Positions 11,364 through 21,847 of a stretch of 64,000 nt of DNA are shown piece after piece (the first letter of the stretch is position 1; each line of letters begins with the position of its first letter). The position numbers and the translations under genes are program-made. This stretch comes from Sphaerulina vaccinii. Taxonomy: Eukaryota > Ascomycota > Dothideomycetes > Mycosphaerellales > Mycosphaerellaceae. The stretch spans positions 310,001-374,000 of the forward strand of contig JAKUDP010000011.1 in assembly GCA_022570795.1 (NCBI GenBank), given 5' to 3'. The notes beneath the pieces are model-generated. The model saw nothing but the letters and a program-made list of their open reading frames with translations. It made no database searches and was not told the origin of the DNA.

Positions 11364-12391
11364 TCACACTCGCCATCGGAAAGCCTCGCTCTCGCCGTTC
11401 GATCTTGAAGGGTGAAAAGCACTGTCTGGTCTTTGCACAAGATGAGCGAATTGTGGGTTGACGCCCATAGGTGCGCTGATCTCCATCTCGCGGCGCTCGA
11501 CGTTGATTGGGAGTGGTGGCGCAAGGCTCTGTCGATTTTGTCTGCCGAACATGCCGAAGACCTTCTTCTTGGTGCAGACTGTGGCACGGGAGTATTTGCT
11601 TGTTGGCGAGATGGGCGCGTCGTTGCTGGCATGATTCATTGAAGGTGAAGTGGTTGAAGCCGCGGTGTGGTATGATGGCAGCCCAGACTCGCGGCGTTCT
11701 GAGTTGAGGAACCGGAATGGGTTGGCGCTGGTTTTGGTAGGCGATGGAGTGATTGGGTTCGGAATGTATGACTGTGCGAGCACGGGTGCTGGTGGTGTAC
11801 GCGAGCCACAGCTGCTGCTCGAGATGGACTTGGGTGTCTTGTGAATCGCGACAGCGCCGTGAGAGCGTACCATACGTGCAGTAATGCCCTGCTTGCGGTC
11901 GCGGAAGATGTAGCTCGCGAGAAGGTTGATCCAGCCAAGGATGAAGATGAGGATACCTGAAGCAATCACAATGCGCCAGAAGGCCATGCCCAGCTCTTGT
12001 TGACTGCCAGCAGACTTGTTGAGGTTGCCCATGACCTGGATACCGATCACGATCATGGCGATGGCGAGGGTAACGAAGCCACGAGATGGGCTGAGGAGTG
12101 GCCAGTTGCGGGCGAAGTAGCCCTTGAATACAGGCAACTCAGATGTGATGAGAAACACTATTACAGTCAGCGTGCGTTCGAGTTTGGCGGTTAAATGCAC
12201 TTACAGCTTGAGATGAGCGTAATGACATGGCTCAGAGCGTCGAAGAAGAACAGGTGAGTGTCCGTGTTGGTCTTTACCAGCATCACAACGCTAGCAGTGA
12301 TGACTGCAAGAAAGCCGATGATGTTCATAACGCGAATGCCGTTGAGTATGATGTACCCAGCACCAGAGAGAGTCTTCGGTGACAGAGTCAT
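11364..12391 (-). CDS. DUF7598-type fungal membrane protein
   Basis: Conserved fungal membrane protein of unknown function, 326 aa, exons 12391-12205 and 12157-11364. The intron is GTAAGT...AATAG and splits a Leu codon. Starting at MTLSPKTLSGAGY gives four hydrophobic segments at about 11-32, 42-65, 78-97 and 110-135, with family-like text such as GYIILNGIRVMNI, KGYFARNWPLLSPS and ASYIFRDRKQG. The C-terminal 190 residues are cytoplasmic-looking, rich in Ser/Pro and basic residues, with several SPT/SPS sites that could be phosphorylated. The same frame is open upstream of 12391 (down to a TGA) but has no ATG, which supports this start. Confidence 0.85.
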
Positions 12392-15300
12392 CTTGTTCGT
12401 GTCGTCTGTAGACTTTGCCTTTCTCAGCTTTGCGAAAAGTGCTTGGATGCGATCGACTTCGAACGGCAAGTAGACGAGCCTGCGCTCACGTCAGCTATGA
12501 TCATCTTCGGTCCGCTTCTGATATGCTTGACATACTTCTCAGTTGGATAGAGGCGCAGAAACATGTGCCGTCGTGTTCAGGTGTGGTATTAGTCGTATTA
12601 GCTGGCCTGCAGTTTTTCTCGTGATGTTCGTGGTGGTGAAGCTGGTCAGCTGTGTGTTGTGAAGAATCTGATCGGCCAGCGAAGACGTGTGGTGAAGACT
12701 GTGGATATGTTGAAGAAGAATTGCAGAAGAGCGAAGGAGAAGAGAAAAGGCAAGTGCCTGTCGAAAGCAACAGAGCACTTTTCGTGGACGAATAGAATCG
12801 ACAATAGAAGCCTGACAATACCTGAAAAGTGAAGCACAATGGGTATGAGCTTCACTTGAGCAGATCTGCTGGAGCCCGGACCAGAATCGTGTGGGGCCTT
12901 CCTATTGTCACGAAGCTAGGATATGCCATGAATAGACGCGGACGTTGTTGTTCACGGAGTCGCGATTGTTTCGCCCATAGAGTGAATTGCATCAAAAGCT
13001 CTAGTCCTTCGCGAAGGTGAAACACTTCCAGAAGCTCACTTGGGCGGAAAACTGCCTGACGGAAGAGTTGCGCGAGCGGTTTGCCGGTTGCACAGAGCGT
13101 TTGGAGTAGCGGAGATCTGGTCAAGCATGACTTCGCCGTAGTACGAGCGCGTGGATTGGCTGGTATTGTTCCTGAAAACATGCACGATGCGGGTAATTCC
13201 TGAAGTGAGGTCGACAGTGACGACTTGGTTGGCGAACATCGCTCGTTCTCGACGCGGCGCTTGTGGACGTTTCAGGCTTCGTCGTACTGGGCGTCTCGCG
13301 GCATCAAGTTGATCAGCACCAAAGTGCTACAGTGGCATCGTCTTGTTGATCTCGCAGGGACGGCTTCGCGGAAAGCGGCTCACCACTGCTGATGGAGATG
13401 CTGATGTTGTTGATGAGATTGGAGAAGAGGAAGGAACGCGAGAGTGACACGAGATTTCTGAGGCAAGAGCTTGGCAGCGACATCGGCCCTTGCCTCACGA
13501 GATCTCCTAGTTCTAGTTCTACCTCTTCCGCTCTTCCTTGAGTCTCACCCACACATCTTCACCGCTCCTACAACAAAACTTGCCGCCTTCAAGCGAGCAT
13601 GAGTCCAAGGAGCGCCATTCTACTGAGGAGCCATGAGATGAGAAATGCACTTACCATCCTGTGAAGTGCACAGAAGCACACATACAGGACTGCGAGGCAC
13701 GCGACACCTCGTTATACACCATTGAACCAACCTTCAGCTCCCTTGGACTTCCAAGCATAGTGCCAATCAGCGAGATACGCGAATACGCGAAGAGATGGAA
13801 CAAATCATCACCTTCAGCTCGCACAGCACCATCCGCTCGAGCCGCTGTATGCATTGCGAGCAGCAAGACGATGCGAGCTGTAGGATTCATATCAGCGCTT
13901 TACAGCCACATACGGTCTCATCGTACGCCTCCTTCCAGCTAAGTATACCACTAGTCCCGTCATCAGGGCCAAGGCTTTCGTGCGCTCCATCCCCAGTCAA
14001 GCTTCCGTACGGATAGCATAACCCAGCTAAGACGCAGGATCGCAGCGTACCATCGAAAGTCCTCCCTATAGTCAATCAATAGATCTGCACTTTTCTGAGC
14101 ACCGACGAAGCTTGTTATCGCTCATGGACCGAGATGGTCATGGGAAGGATCAAGTCGCCATAAGACAGGACCAGGTCTGCGCAGCTACTTGCGCACTCGT
14201 ACCACGTGGCACGACAAATTTTGCGTTCTGGACGCTTGCGCAGTCATAAGGAATGTCTTCCCATCTGTGCTCTCTACCAAGCTGTTCTCCACCGCCCCAG
14301 ACCTGGTTGGCTGCCATGGAGCTAAACGACCTGATACAGCTCTTGCCAAATGTGGAAACACCTACTCTACTATTCCTTGCGAGTTGACAAGCGAAGCCTT
14401 CGGTTTGTTGAGTCTCAGAACATCCTTACTTCGTCGCCACATCGGACTTTCGCTGAGTACCGGGTCTTGGTCACGGCGACGAATGCCGTGTTCTGAGTCT
14501 ATTACTTGCGCGAGCTTCTCCGAAAGTACTTCCTCTCGACATGTCTCCGTGCTGACTTAACAGGCCTTCTTCGGAGCGATATGGTCCACACCAGAACTAC
14601 TCTGCGTCTAGGATTCCTGCGCCAGTAGGTCCTGCCTGGAACAGTGTGCAACTATGAAGGGTCATCAAATCCATCGAACAGATCACGGGTTGGGTAAACC
14701 TTTGAGCACGTAACGCGAATCTGGATCTGCGAGACTGTAGTTGAGAGGCAACAAGGTTCCTGACTGGCCGAAGAACGGATCAGATGTTCCAGCCTGGCCA
14801 CGCACGCGGAAGACACTCGATAGATAGCACGTGTTCTCAAACGCGGTAGCTGAAGCCTATCCGGAACTGGCAGGACTCCTGACGGATAGGTCCACGCATG
14901 GCTTGAGTGGAGGATCTTCGTGTCAATGGAAGCTGTAAGAGATGGCCTATGAGTGATCTCATGCGAGCCAGGCCTTGAGACAAACCTGCTCGATCTAGTC
15001 TGACAGATAATCTGCTGAGAAGTGGTCGACTCATGCATACGAAAGCAAGTCTGCGATCAGAGACTTTATCTTCACGCCAGAAGTCTAGGCTGCACACTGC
15101 ACATCACACACTATACGCCAAGAAGTCACGCCATACATTGCTGCAAGTCTTCATATGCTTGCTCGCATAACAGTTCTCTCTACCTACAATGCGAGCAACG
15201 CGAGACACGGGATCACGAAGACGGCGAGAGCTTTTGGACTTCACTAAGGGATTGAGCAGACATTCGTGGAGCCACATTCAAGCAGAATTGCGACTGTGGC

Positions 15301-16603
15301 ACGATCTGCGTCTGCCATCACTGTTCTCGGCCTAGAACAGGAACTGCAAGAAGATGCCAGGGCCCGAAATCTGTGGGCACCTAGACAAGCTTCTGATCGA
15401 GGCACAGCCGCCAATGCTCGCGTACCGAGCGGCTATGGCTTAGCGCCGCTCCCCCAGACGAGCCCCCAACACTTGGACAACTACTCGCTTGCAAGGATCA
15501 TCGGCCATTGGGGAAACTTACTGAAATCTCTGGCGACGACCCAAGACAAAGGATCCGGTTCAGCCGCAGCAAGCTGGTAGACATCCTCGCTTGTTCTTCG
15601 ACCGCATATGCAAGCACGACAGAATCCAGATCGACTCAAGTCACTCCTGTGTCAGTCTCATTTGATTTGCACTCAGGCACTGTCCATGACGACGAGACTG
15701 ATTGTATACTTGCCAACATGCTCTGCCACGTAGCATCACAGTACTCTGCTTGCAGGTCCAGATCTGGCTGTGACCTTGCTTGCTAGTGTCCTTAGTGTGC
15801 GACTCGCAACGTGGACCATGAGAATACCTCAGCGAAGGATGCCAACCCCTGGGTGAAAGTGGGATCCGTCGTCAGTGGCAGATCTCTCTATGCAAAGATT
15901 AGCTGAGATTGATGCAGGGCCCAGTGGCACGATCGTACAAGAACAACACTACCATACCGACTTTGAGGTTATTCGGCGCAATCCTTGGCTTCAGATATGA
16001 GTTGAATTGGTTCACTTCAAGCTCGTATATTGCCACCAAGAGACGCGCCAAACGCGAGGCACCCCAAACCGGAGTATTTCTGGGCTGTCCATGCGGCCGT
16101 CGGCGGGCATGGCGGACCGTATCGTGTCGTCATGTCAGTCTAGGGTGACATGCGCCCACCTTGCTGCATCAATATGTTGAAAGAGCCATGAGCAACAAGA
16201 CGTGCTCAATCGGCGAACATGTATGGGCTTACTAACACTCCTACTCACAGATCCGCAGCGGTAATTGGTGGACTACCTGGACGATGAACAAGCATTCTGG
16301 AGAATTCGTGCGAACGATAGGAAAGTATAACGACAGTATGTTCATCAATGTCTCCAATCATGCTCGAAGCTTCGCCGCGTGCGTCTCAGGTACTGGAGTA
16401 GTTCTACATCACTCGGTCTGCCGATTACAAGCTCTGGAGCTCTGGCTCGTAGGGCCAAGACCGCAGGCCCAGCTCGAATAGACTTCTGCGTCGCATGGCA
16501 GAGAATCTTGTCTGATCGTTGAAACAACTTCACGTTGTTTCGTAGAAATCTTAGCCCCCTCCCTACCAGAACTGACAGGCATGCTCTGCGGAAATATGTA
16601 TGC
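12392..16603. other. Gene-poor stretch, 4.2 kb
   Basis: No gene could be supported here. The longest open frames (about 80-130 codons, both strands) are rich in Arg/Ser/Cys, overlap each other and lack start context or splice-linked continuation. A 67-codon minus-strand frame at 13239-13036 looks slightly protein-like but has no recognised domain. Composition is even rather than AT-rich, so there is no sign of heavy RIP. It may hold diverged relics, non-coding transcripts or unrecognised lineage-specific genes. Confidence 0.5.
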
Positions 16604-16610
16604 TATATAA
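16604..16610 (+). promoter_or_regulatory. TATA box candidate
   Basis: TATATAA lies 88 bp upstream of the ATG of the small gene at 16698. The distance is acceptable for a fungal core promoter and supports that ORF as expressed. Confidence 0.5.
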
Positions 16611-16697
16611 ACAGTACTTTCAAGCCAAGCTAGTTTTACCTCCAATACTATACTCCTCCAGAACAATAGAAGTCCAACGACAACGGCGCAAGCTACA

Positions 16698-17018
16698 ATG
16701 AACACCCCTACTCCTTTCACCAATGTCCTCGAGACAGACTGGTCAGTCCAGTCGCCAACAGCCCACAACCTTTGGAGTGTGTGGTTTACTCTACATGGAG
16801 ACAAAGTCTTGATCGCATTGCTTGAACGCTGCCTCAGAAAAGCAGTCCCGAAGTATGTCCACACAGATCCTGAGTACTCGAAGGAGACAACTAATCATGC
16901 TAATAGCATACCCGAGGACAAGCTCAATGCTATGCTCAGAAGCTTGGAGTCGCTGCTGAACGAAGAGCTTGACAAGATGGCTCGAGAGGAGAAGCAATGG
17001 CGCCCATGGGTGTTGTGA
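16698..17018 (+). CDS. Small helical protein, unknown
   Basis: Intronless 106-aa ORF with a good start context (CTACAATGA, A at -3) and a TATATAA 88 bp upstream. The product starts MNTPTPFTNVLETDW and has a middle segment rich in Leu/Lys (VLIALLERCLRKAVPKY). Its C-terminal half is a charged, probably helical region (PEDKLNAMLRSLESLLNEE) ending in RPWVL. No signal peptide or membrane span is seen. I recognise no family. It stands alone in an otherwise gene-poor interval. The antisense frame over the same bases is longer but lacks comparable promoter evidence. It could be a lineage-specific gene; chance is not excluded. Confidence 0.5.
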   Translation: MNTPTPFTNVLETDWSVQSPTAHNLWSVWFTLHGDKVLIALLERCLRKAVPKYVHTDPEYSKETTNHANSIPEDKLNAMLRSLESLLNEELDKMAREEKQWRPWVL

Positions 17019-19562
17019 GTCTGGACACGGACACGATGTGACCATGGTATGATGTGATATGATGACTTGTGGAATGACTTTCTTTCGATCCGCTTCATGT
17101 GTGTATTAGCCTGTATCAATGAGAATCTGTGAGATCTATCCATTCATGTCCAGTTTCAAGTTGAATTTCATTCCCTCTTTGGACACCACTTATCAGGAGC
17201 TAGCTCTCGCTTTGCCACGATTTTCGGAGAGCCTGGAGAGCCCAAAATGATCGCATGGCAGTTAGAGCTGTGCGAATGCATGTAATAAGCAGAGTAACAA
17301 CAACGTTGAGATTCGTGGACATAAAAGTTAGCCAAAGCTGATACGGATATCCGCGTAGTGTCCAGGCTTTCATGTGAGGACCCCTGAGTATGACTTTTGT
17401 GCGTTCGATCACTGATCTAGCCAGCTCGATCGATCGTAACAGGCTCAGTTCCGCTGAGGCATCAGGCGCTTAAAGATCAGGAGACGACTGACGGCTCTCT
17501 GGTGCATGATAGTACTCACAGATGTGCTGGTATTGCTTTAAAAGAGCCAATGCCCAAGGCAGTGTCGTCAACAATCACGATCGATCAGCTACGCCTACGA
17601 GCGCTCAATCTTGACCAGATACGTCAACTTCCAACAATCAGATGTCTCGCTAGACAGCACCGAGGCCGTGGCCGCTGTATAGTACTCTCGGCACCATGAG
17701 CGAGCCAGTGTGCTCAGTTGAACAAGAGCTTGCACAAAATGGTGTGAAACGTGTGATCGCATGGTGAAGCTACGAGCTTCATGCAAACCAAGGATCGCGT
17801 CCAATCTTTCGCTCGCTTCGTGGATGTCTGATGGTCGCCCTTCTCGACGCCATCTCCTGGTCTTGCCCCAATGGTGCGAGCCGGCACACGACCAATATGT
17901 GCTAGCGACTTATGGACTAGGCTGCACCACTCTGTCGGAACGATTTGGGTGTTGGTCATCTTGGGCCGACGATAGCTCTATTAGGCTGGTCGCGTTTGCA
18001 TTCGTTGTAGGCTGTCCGCGTTCGCATGCATCTGTTGGAGCGAGGTATTTTGCATGACCAGGCGCAACTAGAGAGTACCACAGCACGTGGTACCAGCAGT
18101 CAAAGTCCTGCTCAAGGATCTCCAGCTCTTATGATATCACATAGAAAAGGTCGGAAATCATCTTGCGACTTCTCTTGGCTCGAGTCGTTGACGTTCATGG
18201 CATGTCATGTGCCTGTCCTTCATGTTCCGTATCACATCCACTGACTAACTCGTGATGGCCAGACCCAGCATCTATTGGCATCTACAGCGGCTACGCCATA
18301 GTGCTTGCGCCTATTCTGCGCCTATTCTGTAACATCGAAGTATGATATGCCGCGACGCACCGTGCAGCCGAAGAAGGTCGGGGAAAGCGAGAGTGTAAGC
18401 ATCGATGATCGCAGACGGACGTCTCGTGCAGGACTTGTATATGCCTCTAGTCCGCACGCGCCTGCATGATGATGAGGCCGCGCGACTTCTGGAGTAGTTT
18501 TCGCAGTGCTTGATTCGGGACACCGGCTATCCATATAGTCATCAAATTCCGCCGAACCCTTCCTCATCTGTGAGGTGTGTACAACGACACCCAGCTCCGT
18601 ATACAGCGTCCGCGAGATGCCTGGTCGCCGTTCGCATTCAGCCGAGACTCTGCTCGCAGCCAGAGTGGTATATCCTCGGCAAAGACCACACCCGCATACT
18701 GTTCTCGGCAGTTACATGACAAGACCTGATGGCATGAAGGCCCTCCCACGCTTCTAATTCTTGGCGGTATATGCATAAACGTGCATAACGCAATGATCCT
18801 TCTCAGACCAATGTCGCCCTTGACTGCAGCACAATCCAACCAAGTGGTCGACATCGCGATTGCAGCAACAGCTAGACGATCTATCAGACAGCCCTCTTGT
18901 TATCTGCGCCAGGAGGTCAGACTCAGATCTTCCTCCAGCTTAGCCAGTTAAAAGCTGCTGCGACCGCAGCAGGCAATGGCCAGTGGCGAAAGCGGACTAC
19001 AGCTTTAGATACCGAAGTCGGATTTGAATGGCAGTTTGAGTGGATTGCGCCCGGCTCACAGTCTTGGGCTTTATGAGACGGAAAGAACCAAGTACCGGTG
19101 GTGAAAGGGGAGTAGTGGCTGCACTGGCGGAGGTAAACAAGTGCTCTCGATTCATGCTTATCAGGAGTAGACATCTTTCCGCACGGAATCGGCTGAGGAA
19201 GCCGAATGCCTTAGTCCAGCCCCAACGTTGCTCATCTTCTTGTTTAACGGCATCCCTCTGAAGCTCCACTCGCCAGCAAAACAAATCCCTTGCCTGCCTT
19301 CACTCCCCTGTGTTCCGATCTCTCGACCAGCTTGCAGTCTGCTCCCCTGAACAGCCAGATCTAGGGCGCAACCAATAGACCGGCACTCAGTGGTTTTGAG
19401 TTGGCACAGATCTACCACCTGACTGTAGGCTTGCCAATGATCGAATCGCGAAGTCCAAAGCTCGATCTAACGATGAATCTGTACACTGCTCCCACAGTGC
19501 ATCATCTTGACTTGGGCCAATTCCATTGCAGTGCTGGTTAAAGAGCTGGGTGGATGAAACCT
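17019..19562. other. Gene-poor stretch, 2.5 kb
   Basis: No coding sequence, RNA gene or repeat array could be supported. Open frames are at most about 100 codons, without domain features or plausible introns. Composition resembles the 12.4-16.6 kb interval. Confidence 0.5.
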
Positions 19563-20162
19563 TCATTCCGACAGTGATCGCGTCAATCTCGCGCCTAAGC
19601 CAGTCATGAACCGGTTTAGTGATAACAATGGGAGAACGCTTGCTGCCGAGCCAAGTCGCAGAATACGATTTGTGACACTGACTTCGCCTCTTCGTGCGAG
19701 AACTGTTGGCCTGATTGACGCAATCTTATATGATATGGCCTTGTCCGATGCGTCTCGCAACTCTTCGAATTGTGTTTCGAGGCGATTGCGGTTCTTCTCA
19801 TCGGGGGTCCATGCTGTAAGATCCGTCACATTGGAGGGTATGTCGATCAGGATGTATGTCCGCATTGCAGCAAGCAATCGCACGCGCGCATGTAGATACG
19901 CCAGATCGGCCTTGATGCGAGCTTGTCTTTCAGGGTCCTCTGTCGAATGTACCTGCACAATCTTCTTCTCAATATCTTGAAGCGCAGCTCTTTCTACTAG
20001 GAGACCCTTCCGAGCTGCGTCTAGAGCTTCGGGCGTAGGGTGTGACTTTCGTTCTCCTTTCTTATTCCGTGCTCTGAGTAGGACTCGACTGGCTGAGAAA
20101 GCTCGTGATGGTACACTTCGTAGCGCTAGGTGTCCTCCCGCAAGGGTGAGAGATGCTCGCAT
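19563..20162 (-). CDS. Small mitochondrial-type protein, unknown
   Basis: 199-aa protein when started at the second Met (20162-20160). The frame also has a Met at 20177. From the second Met it begins MRASLTLAGGHLALRSVPSR followed by AFSASRVLLRARNKKG, a classic mitochondrial presequence: Arg/Ser/Leu-rich, no acids, RAFS|AS processing-like site. The mature part is charged and helical (LLVERAALQDIEKKIVQVH; RNRLETQFEELRDASDKA), with a hydrophobic segment VLPLLSLNRFMTGLG near the C-terminus. No known domain is recognised. The upstream Met codon overlaps the stop of the preceding minus-strand frame (ATGA). I infer a matrix or inner-membrane protein. Confidence 0.65.
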   Translation of the reverse strand: MRASLTLAGGHLALRSVPSRAFSASRVLLRARNKKGERKSHPTPEALDAARKGLLVERAALQDIEKKIVQVHSTEDPERQARIKADLAYLHARVRLLAAMRTYILIDIPSNVTDLTAWTPDEKNRNRLETQFEELRDASDKAISYKIASIRPTVLARRGEVSVTNRILRLGSAASVLPLLSLNRFMTGLGARLTRSLSE

Positions 20163-20173
20163 GCCTGTTTGAA

Positions 20174-21017
20174 TCATATCGACGTTCGCAGTATGGTATT
20201 GTACGGTATAGGGCCAATGACCAGCCCTGGGACGTTGGTGTGGTCGTCGGACAGCTGTGTCGAGATGTTCTTCATCATCTCGCTGGCGGTGTGTCCTGGA
20301 GGAGCAGCATTCTCCATAGCGTTGTGTAACATGGGGACTTCACCGGGATCATGTCCGAAAGCCCTGCTGATATCAGTCAAAGAAAAACATTCAGCATACT
20401 CACGTTCTGGGTCTTCGAATCAACATTGCGGCATGCATGTGGTCTGAATGTCCTACGACGAGGGAAGTGAGGTCGTTGTTGTGAAAGTAAGTTGCCGTAT
20501 AGTTCGACAATGCCCTATCCATCACCTTGCTCTTCACGGAAGCGCCCATCAAAGCATATGATCCTGTAATGTTCCACCTGTATGGTGCCTGACTAAACGA
20601 TCTGTTATGGCCTCGTACCACGGGCGTCAAAGAGGCACGCTGGCAGGCGTTCTGGTCGTTAAACGTTCCACCGGCAGTTCCTGACAGACTGTGCTCTGTA
20701 CTCGCACTCGCACTGGACCAACCAGGAACTTGCGTTGCGATTGCTTCTCGGTGTAGCACCCGGCCCGTGGGGAGAACGCATTTGTCGTACACGTGCTTCT
20801 CATATCGTCAATCGGCTCCAGCTTCCAACCTCTCCAAAGGGTTCATGATTTCGCGTTCTCTCCACGAAATGTATGCAGCCATCGGTTGGACGTCGGTCAG
20901 ACTCGCTCGGTGGCGCACACCTTGGAGCGGCACTGTGAGCGGAATTTGCTCACATTCGAGATCCGCAACATCTCCGATCCGGCATCTGGGATGAGGGATC
21001 TTGGATACAGTGCTGAT
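20174..21017 (-). pseudogene. Intron-containing gene interrupted by in-frame TGA, unknown
   Basis: A textbook intron (GTGAGT donor, TTGACTGAT branch, CAG acceptor; about 20395-20352) joins ...RRPRT to AFGHDPGEVPMLHNAME... in phase, so this was, or is, a real gene. Upstream the same frame runs through VYDKCVLPTGRVL and further into LTVPLQGVRHRASLTDV and YISWREREIMNPLERLEAG, but one TGA at 20810-20808 breaks it, followed by RYEKHVYDK. No canonical intron removes the TGA; a GAG acceptor directly after it would be weak. The product has several Asn-x-Ser/Thr sites and no recognised domain. The N-terminus was not found; the frame opens at 21017. It could be a recent nonsense allele (CGA to TGA), an assembly error, a missed intron or readthrough. 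Confidence 0.5.
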
Positions 21018-21847
21018 TCAGAGACTGGGAGTACACGTTGTATCCCTGCATCTCCCTTCCTGCACGACAGAAGCTCAATAACAGCAAGAGATCGAGCAGA
21101 AAAGCTCCGAGGCGCAAACAAAAAGAAGAAGCTCACATGGTAGCTCTCTCCATAGTACCACCGGCAACTCGAACCAAAACGCTCGATCGCGCAAGGCGCC
21201 CAGAGCCAGAGCCGTCTGCTCGGAAAACTCAAGGTCAGAGTTTTGTCCAAAAGGTGGAGAAGCTCGTCTGTAACTCGCAGAAAGGTTGCAGCCAAGACCT
21301 TCTGACCAACAGAGTATGACGCTGCCACTGTCACATCGTACTGCCGCAACAGGCGAACCGGCCGTCTACCTCGACCATCGTACCAAAAGGCAGGGCAAGA
21401 AGATGGAGCGCTTGTTCTCCTCTCGAATTCGGATCGTAGGTGACTGCAATTCCGTCTCTTGTCTTTGCATCTTTGGTACGCCTTGCACCGGGAACCGTAT
21501 TCATAGCCGCGTGGCAGAGGAGACGGCTCCAACTTACCTGCCTTCGCTGCTTGGTTGCTTTTCGATCTCGACCTTTGTGTGCCTTCTGCTGGGTACTCTG
21601 TTGACCTTACTCCGCCTCACCTTACTTGCAACGTGTCTGTCGAGTCGCAAACGTGTTCGGAAGTCCATTGATGAGCTCAAGCGCGTCGCGCATACCCGGA
21701 CGAACGATCGGAACGATATGAGAGATGCGCGTGGAAGATATTGAGAGAAAAGTGGCAAAGAAGGAATTCGGATAGGAAAATACGAAAGAAGCGAAAGAGA
21801 GAAGTGCCAGAGGATGGGCTTGTGTAGTTGGGGAGGTGACAAACAAG
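21018..21847. other. Intergenic or 5' part of the interrupted gene
   Basis: A minus-strand frame of about 210 codons (21532-20897) and a possible GTGAGC...GTGCAG intron near 21137-21062 suggest that earlier exons of the interrupted gene may lie here, but I could not build a consistent chain. The right end must hold the promoter of the rhodopsin-MFS gene. Confidence 0.35.

Noticed and set aside
16409..16864. 151-codon minus-strand frame with a hydrophobic segment opposite the small gene
   Set aside because: It overlaps the better supported plus-strand ORF, has no promoter or start context, and its composition looks like an antisense shadow.
12392..19562. RIP-mutated transposon
   Set aside because: No AT-rich bias, no terminal repeats and no polymerase or transposase text in any frame.
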